A stretch of 64,000 nt of DNA, taken from assembly GCA_910890315.1 (NCBI GenBank), contig CAJVGD010000014.1, positions 186,001 to 250,000 of the forward strand, in the 5' to 3' direction. Every line of letters starts with the position of its first letter. Within the stretch, counting starts at the first letter, position 1. The translations under genes and the position numbers were made by a program. A model generated the notes under the pieces. That model did not search any database. It was not told the DNA's origin and saw nothing but the letters and a program-made list of their open reading frames with translations. This stretch comes from Serendipita indica DSM 11827. Lineage: Eukaryota > Basidiomycota > Agaricomycetes > Sebacinales > Serendipitaceae. Shown one piece after another: positions 1 to 11,479 of the stretch.

Positions 1-187
1 TTGATAAAGCGGACATTGACCATCTTTCACCGTCGTCCCAGGCGGATTGCACACAGACCCGAATCAGTCGAGAGGCGGGGAAGCACCGCACATTATTAGA
101 GTGACTTTGATGGATCAAGGATGCGAAAAGATTTCATCTGGTCAGTATGCATTGAACAAGGGAAAGTAGATATGTTCGACTCAGGAA

Positions 188-1441
188 TCAATCAGACAGT
201 TGATAATTATTTGAAAACGCGAATTGGTAAAGCATACGACGGGCAGCGTCTTCGCGAGAATCTGACTTGTTCTTGAACCCCTCCTCACTATAGCCGACAT
301 AATGGTTGAATGGCGCAATGTTGCAGCCACTCCGCCAGACCATCACAGGTCCGTCTCTAAATCCAGAGTCCTTATATTCGACTCTGAAATTGCTATTTCC
401 GTATACCCTTTGACAAAATTCATTCAGCTGAACTCTGTAGCCGCCACGTGCTTGAACCTTCCTGTGTGAGACTGTTTCTGGAGAACGCAACGGTTCTTGA
501 AATCCCGTGGCTGTATCTGTGGGTATTATTGGCTTTTCGAGGCGAAAAAATAGCGATAGCTCACAGATTTTCCCAATTGCGGAGGGGCCTGCAACCGGAC
601 CTTCCATAGGGACAGCTTCACTCTGTAGCTCTCGGGAGCGCGGTTTATTCCGCTGATGCTGATCACGAGAATCGAAAATCAATTTTGGGTGTAGGACTTT
701 GCTGTCAAACCGGCTGTAGATATCGCTGGAAACATTATCATGATTGGAAGAGCCATGAAAATGCAAATTCTTTGAAGATCCGTGCGCGTGTTTCGACCTT
801 TCCTCGTCTCTGTTAGAGGATTTGTTTCCTGTGGTCTTCGAAGAGCCGTGTGTTTCGTTAGATTTATTGGTGCTGGACAATCCACGGAACTGGTGAGGAC
901 TCCGTGCGCTTCCGATAGGTGAGAATGTCGGTGAGTCCATTGGAATATCTGGTATTCGCAGATCAATGTCAGATGGTGAAGAGTATCCTTCCTCAGAGCT
1001 CGTCAAACTCTCGTCATCCAAGATGGGGTCGGCCTCGATGAGGGTTTGGTCATATATAAGGAGATATTTGACATCCCACTGTACTGAGAGTGGTAATGTC
1101 TCGTATCGGAAGCCGTACTTCCTCTCGCATTGCGAGACGTCAATTTGTCCATAGTCGATGTAGTCGGCGAACGAGCGGCGGATGTCAATAGATCCGGGAA
1201 ACTCGCTGCAACATGCAAAATATACAAGATCCAGACGTTGACGAAGGCCTGATAACATATCACTGTCACCGGGCATTTGATTGATCTCGTCGAACAGCTG
1301 ATCTAGATAATTAAATAGACTATAATTGTAAGTCTTGTAGAACCCTATCTGAAGCAACCTACCCATTGAAAGTAAATATACTTGGTGGGGTGCGACCTGC
1401 AGCGCAACCAATAAGCATATGCAGGATGCCCTCGGCAACAT
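188..1441 (-). CDS. Protein with C-terminal dsRNA-binding-like domain
   Basis: One open frame of about 417 codons from the first ATG (1441); the frame stays open to 1489 without an earlier ATG. The last 85 residues read like a double-stranded RNA-binding domain: an LNEFCQ helix, a VEYKDSG strand, the GPVMVW strand, and a final helix with EDAARRML. In that family these segments form the alpha-beta-beta-beta-alpha fold that grips dsRNA, with the last helix touching the backbone. The middle (roughly residues 150-310) is serine-rich, charged and probably disordered. The N-terminal 100 residues are not recognised. A GT...CTAG pair near 1303-1365 could be a short intron, so the true N-terminus is uncertain. 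A role in RNA silencing or RNA binding is inference from the domain alone. Confidence 0.55.
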   Translation of the reverse strand: MLPRASCICLLVALQVAPHQVYLLSMGRLLQIGFYKTYNYSLFNYLDQLFDEINQMPGDSDMLSGLRQRLDLVYFACCSEFPGSIDIRRSFADYIDYGQIDVSQCERKYGFRYETLPLSVQWDVKYLLIYDQTLIEADPILDDESLTSSEEGYSSPSDIDLRIPDIPMDSPTFSPIGSARSPHQFRGLSSTNKSNETHGSSKTTGNKSSNRDEERSKHAHGSSKNLHFHGSSNHDNVSSDIYSRFDSKVLHPKLIFDSRDQHQRNKPRSRELQSEAVPMEGPVAGPSAIGKICELSLFFRLEKPIIPTDTATGFQEPLRSPETVSHRKVQARGGYRVQLNEFCQRVYGNSNFRVEYKDSGFRDGPVMVWRSGCNIAPFNHYVGYSEEGFKNKSDSREDAARRMLYQFAFSNNYQLSD

Positions 1442-1634
1442 GAAGGCATTGCACCGTGAGGAATTTACAGAATTTGGCTGTATCAACAAGGTGCTGACAT
1501 CGGCTGAGTTGAAGCTTCCAGAGAGCGGTAGTGTTTAGATTGGTCCAATCGGTCTGCCAAACACGCTAAATTTGAATCAGTGGATTCATGAAGTTTGCAT
1601 ATGGATATATTCACTTTGGTGGCTGATGGGCGAG

Positions 1635-2318
1635 TCAGTTTCTATAGTTCAATAAGTTGAACGTACCAGGATTGAGTGTGAGAAAGAAGACTGTTGGAAA
1701 ACTCGGCATCTTTTCCATGGCAACATGGTCATAAAACATGTAGCGAACGTCTTCAGATCCGTTGTACAATGTTACCGTTTCGGCGCCTGTACTAATGGCA
1801 AGGCGCGTTTGTATTAGCTCCCAAACCGTCATACTAGTAGTGTTGGAAGGTATTTCTAACGATTAGATTAGTGGATTTTGAGTGCAGTATCTTGTGATTA
1901 TATACCTAGTAGCATTGGGTAGTCATCCCAGCTGCTTCGCACCACACCAATAACAACACGAGATGCAGTGTTGATGACAAAGAGGCGAGTAGTTGTCCGT
2001 GGGATTTGATCTTCTGACTCGTTCATTGCCCAACGTGGCCTGGGTCCCAGCGTTTCCTGCAGAGCCTTATAATGCTTGTTCCCCGTCAACGAGTACAAAT
2101 CGCGGTTGATCTTGCCAAAAGTAGTGTTTTCGTTGACGACTTAGTTTGTGTGTCAATATCCAGAATACCAAGGAGTTGGGAAACTTGCACAGAAACGGTG
2201 GAATGCCTATCATCTCAGGGAACTCTGCTGAGAGCAAGATCAATGGAATCTTCCTTCCTCGTCTAGTAGGTTCTCCTTTGACCCCAGAGTATTCGGAATA
2301 CGGTGTCCTTTTGGACAT
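1635..2318 (-). CDS. Conserved-looking hypothetical protein
   Basis: Three minus-strand coding blocks read well together: an N-terminal block from ATG 2318 containing KIPLILLSAEFPEMIGIPP, a middle block with LTGNKHYKAL and RLFVINTASRVVIG, and a C-terminal block with LIQTRLAISTGAET and MEKMPSFPTVFFLTLNP. Short introns can be placed between them. I do not recognise a named domain; the pattern resembles hypothetical proteins found in many copies in Agaricomycetes. The first two blocks are out of frame by one base near 2125, either an unrecognised splice or an indel. The gene is divergent from the next one with very little room between the starts. Confidence 0.5.
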
Positions 2319-2338
2319 GTTGAAGGTGGATCAGGGAG

Positions 2339-3533
2339 ATGTGGCAGTGTCTGACAGATACGGCCTCAACGACGATCTGCGAGATGGCGACACATATCTT
2401 GGGACGCATGCTTGGACGCACTCCATACACCGATAAATGGCATCTAACAAACGATTTATGTACTATCCGTGACAAGATCACGAACCAAAAACAATTCGCT
2501 CTCTATGCAAATCGTGCTTGGCAATTACGGGGGAAACATGAGGGTTCCGGGCGCATCAGGTGATTAGATAGACTTAAGCGATCATACCTAATACAACAAA
2601 GGAGTCGCGAACTATTGAAGCTCGCTCGCCAACTAAAGGATCGATTGAATCAGTGTCCACTAGATAGTTCACTGGCGTGCCACAATACATGTAAGGAAAT
2701 CATCAAGGAGGAGTTTCAACATCTCAACGCGCTCAAGGTGGTGTAAGCCCCTTCATCACAAATCTTACTAACTCCCAATAGCTGCGGTCTACAGCTGAGC
2801 AAACAAAGGATGAAGGTGACGAGAGGGCGGCGATTGACCAGGACCTTGAAGCTCTTGAACGCTTGATTCAGCAGATGACCTCTGCAAACCAGGCAACACC
2901 TCTTCGGGAGCTCATTATTCGCAGCATGGACGACGTTACCTTACAACCCATTAGGATAAGTGAGTCTTCCTACTTGGAGTCCCCGTACCAAGTTCAAGTA
3001 ACGAACAGCCGAAAGATATACCCAATACAGTGAGGTGGTGCGCCATTTGAGAAAACATCATGATATTGAAGAGGCAGAGATCTGGGTTCGACGAGAAAAT
3101 CAGCACACTTGGACCAAATGTGGTTACCGTTGGTTCCCAGTCGACAACCCCGAGCCCATTGGAGATTGTACCCTCGATTTTATTAGCGCCAAACATCGAG
3201 CACTATATGTTGTTGTCTTGGTGGATCAGGGTGGGGATGAATTTCCAGTCGCGCTAGGCAAGTATATCTTATATCATGACCACGATCCAGCATATAACCT
3301 CCCAGCTACTAGATATCAAGCGACAAGGAACCTCGGAAGAATGCTGCACGCCTCGCTGCGGAAATCTCGAAAACCATCTAGAGGCCGTTTGGCCGACACG
3401 CGACGTCAGATTCGCCTATAAGATAGATGCACCCAACGACGACTCTGTGGCGATTCTCGGTCGGGTATTCGACACGAGTTCGTTGATAAAGTACACGCAT
3501 CAGCTATGTTTCAAGTGTTGGCCTCGCCCTTGA
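2339..3533 (+). CDS. Hypothetical helical protein
   Basis: At least four exons join in frame. Exon 1 contains LTNDLCTIRDKITNQKQFAL. A 50-base intron (gtgatt...acaaag) leads to a helical block (RSRELLKLARQLKDRLNQ). A gtgtaag...aatag intron leads to a charged helical exon (DQDLEALERLIQQMT), and a gtgagt...aacag intron leads to IWVRRENQHTWTKCGYRWF. The last exon (NLENHLEAVWPTRDVRFAYK) only joins in frame if the intron near 3257 is GC-AG with the donor ggcaagt. The N-terminal half is predicted helical, possibly coiled coil. No family recognised. The 5' end is doubtful because the first ATG lies only 20 bases from the divergent start on the other strand. Confidence 0.45.
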
Positions 3534-4312
3534 CTCGGATGGATACTAAGTACCTGCGCATATATATGTGACACCAAGTTCGTTTTTAGGATGCCTGTTG
3601 ACTGTAGATTCGAAATCAGGAAACAAGAGTTCCCTAATATCAAACTTTTCGAGGTTCCCGCAGTCAGTAGAGGTTCGAAGGGTTTGCAAACGGGAATCAG
3701 CCAAAGCGGTACGGCTGCAAGTAGCGCACTCATTGAATAAATTGACGTAGAGTACATTTGACCACACGAGCGATTGGCATTTGCCCATAAGCGAAGTACG
3801 GTCCGTTTATCCTCGACAAGTGACTGGGTTCACCGAAAGGACGAGCGGTACGGATGTTGCACTCTTCACTGCCTGGGAATCAATGCACAGTTCGGGAAGA
3901 TGTCTCCCAGGCTGAGAAGAGAAGCCGAGAGGGAGAAGCAGACGAGGGATTTCACATGCAGGAAGCCTGCAATAGGTCGTGTCGGCATGTTCCGACATTG
4001 GACGCTACGAATGATAAGTCCATGTCGCACAATTCTCAACGAATCCTCTGCCTATGTATACAGGCATCAGATGGACCGATTTTCATTGCTCCCATCACGA
4101 ATCGAAGCGCCTCTTCTTGGCGTATACGGAGGCGGAGCCTCTCGACGGCCTCTGATTTGCCGAGAGGAAGACGCTGTCGTCGGATGCTATGAAGTTCCTG
4201 GATGGATATGCCGAACCAGTGTATATCCGACATTAGCTAGTACGGCCCGACGCCTACCGTTCGTTCGAATGCAACGGCTCAGAGCACTACCACTACCGAG
4301 CATATAAAAGCT
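3534..4312. other. Stretch without a supported gene
   Basis: Several overlapping open frames of 60-177 codons exist on both strands, including one on the plus strand from 3774 to 4307, but none has a recognisable domain or a consistent exon series. The right end is the promoter of the arabinanase gene. Confidence 0.5.
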
Positions 4313-4319
4313 CGTTCAT
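4313..4319 (+). promoter_or_regulatory. TATA box of the GH43 gene
   Basis: The motif TATAAAA lies about 95-110 bases upstream of the two candidate ATGs, a spacing that leaves room for a start site and a short leader. Confidence 0.45.
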
Positions 4320-4426
4320 GCTCCTCCAGTCGCTAGGTTGAGGGTAATAGCTACATCGACGCCTGTCGTGGAACAATCCGAGGATACGGAAGGAGACTAA
4401 GAAATTCAATGCCAGCACAACCTACC

Positions 4427-5933
<1,507 letters not shown>

Positions 5934-6138
5934 GTGTGTATGTCCTGTGAAATGTCAGACTCCTGAAGTATACCCGGTCAATGTGGTCCATGCCTTGTAA
6001 GCCAGGGTCGCCTATCCGAGTTGTTGGGGTAATCCTCTTGCGCACCTGACGCCGTCCAAGACCAGCAATTCTGGTGACTGGCCATTTCTCGAGTACTCTC
6101 CTGACGTCTATCTTACGATTAACGAGTCCAACTTCTCT

Positions 6139-8317
6139 ATGCCCGTCGGCTTTCTCCACGCGGCGATCCGCAAGGTCGCATCGACGGCGCTCGCCGGTTT
6201 CTTTCGAGAAGTGCATGTTATCGGCGAGGAAAATGTGCCACGAGATGGTCCATTGATCGTCGTTTGCACGCATCACAACATGATGATTGACCCAACAATC
6301 CTCTGTGAGTTGTAGACTTGTTGGCGTAGGACTTAGCCAACTGTAAAGGCGCTGACCATGTTACTCCATTATAGCAAGTACAATGCCAGATCTGAGACCA
6401 TTACATTATTGGGCAAAGGCGTCGTTGTTCAAGCACCCCATAGCGCGCAAGATTCTCCTCGCTAGTGGTGTCATCCCCGTCGACCGAGGCTCCAAGGACA
6501 ACAGGGTAGGCTTACATTCTAGTACAAGAAGTTTAATGTCTCACCGTGGATGCAGAAACTCTTCGCCGGCACGTTTGACGCGTTGTCCCAGGATGACGCC
6601 GTCGCCCTCTTCCCAGAGGGAACAAGCTACACGCTCCCAAGAATCGTCCAGGTAAAGGACGGAGCATCCTGGTCGGCACTAGAATACATGAAGTGGGTCG
6701 CCGAGGGAGGCAAGAACACCAACAACGGCAAAGAGCTCGTAATCATTCCAGCTGGAATCACCTATACCGACAAGAGCAAATACAGGAGCTCGGCAGTCAT
6801 TGAATATGGTCCGCCAATCCCGCTCGCAGAGTTTAAGCGGCAGTTCCTCTCGACCAAAGAAGGCGACGCTCGCGCAGCGGTAAAGGCCCTCACGCACGCG
6901 ATTGAGCAAGCCCTCGTCGAGCTTACGATCAATGCACCGAACTGGGAGGTCTTGTACTCAGCACGAATGGCGAGAGACTTGCTCTTCGAAAGCTGGCGGG
7001 GTGTACCGCTTCATGACTTTAAAGATGTTGGCCAAACGTGAGCTCATTCTTCACGCTAATCTCCTGTATTCTTATCCGAATGTAGGCTGGTTGATCTCTT
7101 TGCGACTCCTTGGGACGCCGACCCGTCCTTTGTTGCTCTGAAAAAGGCGCTCATCACGTACCATTCGCTCCTCAAGTCGACCCATCTCACAAATGGAGCT
7201 CTCTCGACGCTTCCGTTGTCCAAGAGGAGATCCACCGACTCGGTCCCATCTCGCATGTCGACAATTGGACCCCTTCTCCGGGAAAGTGTCGCTGTTGGTA
7301 TCCGGCTACCGCTATTCCTCGTCCCTATGCTCGTCCACCTCCCCATCTATTGGGTCACGCGATGGGTGGGTGAAAAGTCGGCCGAAGACGAAGAGGCCGT
7401 CGCGCAGAGCAAGGCTGTCGTTGGTCTCATCTTGTGCCTTACCATTTACAGCGTCTGGTTTTGGATTATATCGGCGCTCTTCTGGGCAACAGGTCTTGGT
7501 TTCGTCATTGCGGCCTTGACCGTGTGGGCAATGGCCTCGTATCACAGCAAGCTCATCGACGACAACTATATCCGGTATGCTCTCTTCTTCCTCTAAACCT
7601 ACTTGCTGACTATTTTTCAGCGCCAAGAGACTACTATCTGCCTACCGAGTGCTGGTTGGAGTTTGGGGCCCTCAACGCTGGGACATGTCGCTTTCTGCGC
7701 TGACGCAGTACACCGTTACCCAACCGCCTCCACCAAACCCGTTCCTCAAGCTCCCGGATAGCGTAAAGGACGCCTTTGTCCGAAGCAGCAGCAGCCCGAC
7801 GGTGCCCACGTTAGCATCAACGAGCACCGATCCGTCCTCGTCTTCCGGTGCAGGTGCTATTACACCCACGACACCCAAATCGAACAAACGACCGCCTTCT
7901 CGCAAGCTCATTCGTCACTTGTTACGCGCACGTGCTGAAGCCGTCCGACGACTCGCAGCATTCATCCGCCGAATTGACAAAGACGACGTGCGTGTGGCAG
8001 CGAGTGGATTCATGGCGAAGACGTATGGTGGTGGACTGGATAGTTTGTTCACCGTCGGTGGTGGAGATATCGAGACGGTGTCTGGTGGTGTCGAGGCCGA
8101 GTTGAATCCTACCGGATGGAGGAATGGGAAAGAGGTGGTTGCGTATCTCAAGAGCAAGGGTGCGATGGTCGGCAAGTTGCTCCGCGAGGGTGAGAGTGGG
8201 GAGCAACCGTATCAGTGGGACGTGTTGAGTAGTGAGGGGGAGCTCTCTTCGCCTGGCTCGGCGGGTGTGTCGATCAAGCAGGAGGAAATGGAATGGGTGA
8301 TCCCGGGTAGCAAGTAA
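6139..8317 (+). CDS. Glycerol-3-phosphate/DHAP acyltransferase (SCT1/GPT2-like)
   Basis: ER membrane enzyme that adds the first acyl chain to glycerol-3-phosphate in phospholipid and triacylglycerol synthesis. Five exons (6139-6304, 6375-6505, 6556-7037, 7086-7574, 7621-8317) add up to 654 codons with no frame break. PlsC-domain motifs: THHNMMID (H-x4-D catalytic dyad), GVIPVDRGSK, and ALFPEGTSY (motif III, substrate binding). Two hydrophobic segments follow around residues 330-430 (VGIRLPLFLVPMLVHLPIYW and GLILCLTIYSVWFWII), as in the fungal SCT1/GPT2 family, and then YRVLVGVWGPQRWD. The C-terminal 200 residues are serine/threonine-rich and probably regulatory. The start MPVGFLHAAIRK is close to the acyltransferase domain, as is usual in the family. 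Confidence 0.9.
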
Positions 8318-8678
8318 GGCGAATTCTAATTACATGTTGCATACTTGAACGTATTTGATCTCTATGAAACTTGTTTATCCTTTAATCTTTGTTGTTCTCT
8401 TAGTGATGTTTGACGCCTGACCCCGACCCCGACCTTGACCGAGCGCCGCGACGCGATATGCCATTTACGCAGGGCCTCCAGTTAAACAACGGATAAAAAA
8501 CTATTATTTCGAGATAATAGACGAATCCTTCATAAGCTACATAGACCATAAAACCGATGCTACATAGGACCAGCCGGGCAAAGTCAGTTGACTGACTTGA
8601 GAAGTTCACTGCTACAATTAGAGGAGTGAATTTTCATGCTCTTGTATACGGAGGCCTATTAAGAGGTCAGTAATAGCA
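8318..8678. other. 3' intergenic stretch
   Basis: Convergent 3' flank between the acyltransferase and the first zinc-finger gene. A 69-codon minus-strand frame at 8400-8609 has no recognisable features. Confidence 0.4.
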
Positions 8679-9720
8679 TCACCTGTGCGAGAACGGCGAA
8701 GACGTACGAATTCCAGCATCCCTGTGCTCCTTGACACCAGATACACGAGAAGTTCCGAGGTGCATCTCAAGTAAATGGCGTTTATAGTCTCCCTTCCTTA
8801 TTATCTGATTACATTGACTCTGTCGCCAAACCGCCAGGCCATCCTTGGGTACCTCGTATTGGAGGCGACATTTGACATAACCTATGGAATGTTTACGGGG
8901 ACGATGATCCTTTGGAAATTTCTTGTACAGCTTATCACCCCGTGTGGTTGGAGGCCAATCCCGCATTTGGCAGAGTAGTTCATATGGATCGGGATAGTCT
9001 ACTGTCGAAGTGAGTGGACGCTTTTGCTAGTAGAATACAATGACTCACGTGGAACTGCTATCTGCTGGGCAGTCGACTGGACAAGAGCTGCGACTGGGGG
9101 TGCGACTAGGGGTGCGACTGGAGGTGCGGGCGGGAAAGGAAGGTTATGGCCACGCACGAGCTCCGCTGCGAAGGGAACATTCAACGTTGATTGCCCCCAT
9201 AAGATGCTATCCGCACTCGAGGAGGGCACCAATGCTGCGATACTGGTCAGCGACAGGCAAATCTCGTCAATGAGATTATCTTACCCCCATCGAGTGACTG
9301 CTTGGCGAGAGCCAATGATGAAGAGGGCGGGTTGTCGTAACCATCTGGGGTCAGGGGGACATAATCCCTAGGACCGGACAAGGTTTTCGCTGTGAATGCA
9401 GGGGTGTGGGTATCCGCTGCATGTTCAGGTGCGAGAAACCCATTCAGTATTCCGGGTTGAGGATAGTAACCCCTCGAGCCGCCTGCTGGTTCTGCGAGAC
9501 TCGGTGGGTAGCTGGATTCTTCGATGAGCGAGGCGCCACGAACGCTTTTATTATAGACATACCCGTTATATTCACCTTGATACGTTCCAAAGACGTCGGG
9601 AGCTGGGTCGGCGTCCGCCTTTGGCGAGTGGAGAGTAGAAGAGTCAAGGTATAAGTGCGTTTGGTACAGGCTAGACTCGTCAACGCTCCACGTTGATTGG
9701 TAGTCGGAGGAGTCTTGCAT
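8679..9720 (-). CDS. Low-complexity protein with C-terminal C2H2-like finger (diverged family member)
   Basis: Three exons join cleanly: from ATG 9720 (MQDSSDYQSTW) to near 9288, an intron gtaagata...ctgaccag, an exon with proline/alanine-rich repeats (PPVAPLVAPPVAAL), an intron gtgagtc...cgacag, and a last exon to 8679. The product is about 320 residues. The N-terminal 230 residues are serine/proline/tyrosine-rich and probably disordered. The last exon starts LDYPDPYELL and then shows a zinc finger C-x18-C-x11-H-x4-H ending KRHLLEMHLG. This exon matches the last exons of three genes at 11.5, 14.9 and 18.3 kb (GLPDP..., HWGD.VY.L.P, C...C...H...H). A role as a DNA-binding regulator is inferred. 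It differs from them by a shorter Cys-Cys spacing and an unrelated-looking N-terminus. Confidence 0.7.
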
Positions 9721-9810
9721 TTGGAACACAAGGTCGAATTAGCTGGGGAGGAAAGTAGTATATGATCGAGTGGGGAGATGGCATTTTTCGCCGTTGAACG
9801 GTGTGTCCCT

Positions 9811-9817
9811 TTTATAT
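9811..9817 (-). promoter_or_regulatory. TATA box of the diverged finger gene
   Basis: Reads CATATAAAAGG on the minus strand about 90 bases before ATG 9720. Confidence 0.4.
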
Positions 9818-10213
9818 GCCCCGATGCATCTGGTTTCTCAAATGGACTCAGTGAAATCCTACGTCTGCGGCGAGCGAGCTGCCACACGCCGCACTGGTCG
9901 CGCAGAGCACAGACGGCAGTGGTATTTGTCAATTATTGCTTGATTCTAACATGAACTATGAGAAAAAAGTCATATGCACATTCATCGTCTCCGCCTCCCT
10001 TTTTGGTCCCGGTCATTGACCACCTGCGCTGACAGCGGCGCAAACGCTCGTGAGCTGTGCTGTTCCAATCTCTCGTTGCGAACCTAGTCTCGTGTCCGAG
10101 GTGACCATGATCGTAGGTGAAATTCGACTGCAAATCCGATTCATACTGGCGATCCGGAGACGGTAACATTGGATTCAGGGAGTTTAACCACACTGAGTGT
10201 ACTGGCGCGCTCA

Positions 10214-10491
10214 ATGCATGTCGGCAAACTCCTTTCGTTGCTTTGTATCGGGGTTCCCTTTGCAGCTCTGTCGGAGGATCCAATCGTCGACTATGGGGTG
10301 GTATACAAGGAGACCGGTCTACAATCCTACAGTTGGACAGGTAAGACTCATACAATCACTCCACTTGCTGCGTCGTTACCCGTATTCAGTCTCCTGTTCG
10401 CCTCTGATGCTCACCAGGGTCATGGGCGTTCAGGCAGTGCGGTGCCGCAGAGAGCTCTGCCCCTTCCAGGACAACTCGGAGTCCAGTTTAG
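10214..10491 (+). CDS. Possible small secreted protein
   Basis: ATG 10214 opens a frame with a plausible signal peptide (MHVGKLLSLLCIGVPFAALS). A donor at the GGACAG/gtaagac junction and an acceptor ...tcaccag join it to GSWAFRQCGAAESSAPSRT, ending in TAG at 10489-10491, for about 66 residues. No family recognised. It lies divergently upstream of the first zinc-finger gene. The support is only the signal sequence and a good intron; it may be chance. Confidence 0.25.
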
Positions 10492-11479
10492 GATACATTA
10501 TGAGTCTCTGGTCTCTATGGCAGATTAAGTTCCAGGGTTACTCGACCCGTACCATCGTTCATGGCACAGCTGCGAAGGAGCATCATCGCTCACGATGCAC
10601 TGGCAGAGATTCCTTATTCAAGATGAATTCTCGGAATAATTAGGCGAGCTGAGAACATGATGGCAAAGGACGACAGTTTCCCGGTGAGCTTCTCGGACTG
10701 ATTCTCACATGCAAAGTCGTAGTGTCCAACTTGATTATCTAATGAAAGCACCCATCTCAAGCGGTGCACCTCTGCATCCTACTCTCTGACCATCCTATTC
10801 TAATTAGAGAGCTAAAGAAGGCGCTTTCTCTCATAAAAGTGTCTTTATTGTCCCGAATACAGTCGAATGGAACAACGCCTGTCGAAGAATTTGAGTGTGT
10901 TTCAGTACTTTATATCCCAGATTTACTAATATGATTTGAATGTAATACATTTGAATCACTATTCAGTGCCTCTGGGCCCTTTCTGTCAGATGGTCATACT
11001 CTGTGTGGCTCCGCATCAAAAAAGTTTGGACCTAATGCCTCTGGCTGACTCGCGACGGATCGCAGAGATCAATTGAAAATCTCGAAATAAGCGGCCTTAA
11101 AGGTCCTCTGAATGGCAAAATACATGACTTGATAGATTCCAGCATCAACCAGCGGTACGTGTTAGGAGTTTCGGCCCTTTGGCTTCTCGTATGCGCCGAA
11201 TCGTCGTTTAATAAGACTCATGATACCATTTTCCTTAATCATGTCCCCTCGCATGCTGGCTTTGCGTGCTCTTCCTCGTTGATGCGTTGAGCCCTTGCCT
11301 AGATCTTCTGACCAGGCACCCCAGGAGGCGCATCTCGCCGTGGACTCGTAATAATCGTCAAAATTAATCGATTTAGATCACTATCAAAGCCTACAAGCAG
11401 TCCATCAACGAATCGAAAAAAGTGACCCAGGCTGGCTGGCCGCTCCGTCCGAAGCGAGACGTCGACTCTTTGTCTCACT

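Noticed and set aside
3774-4307. Plus-strand frame of 177 codons
   Set aside because: Arg/Cys-rich composition without any domain, intron logic or conserved motif; probably chance.
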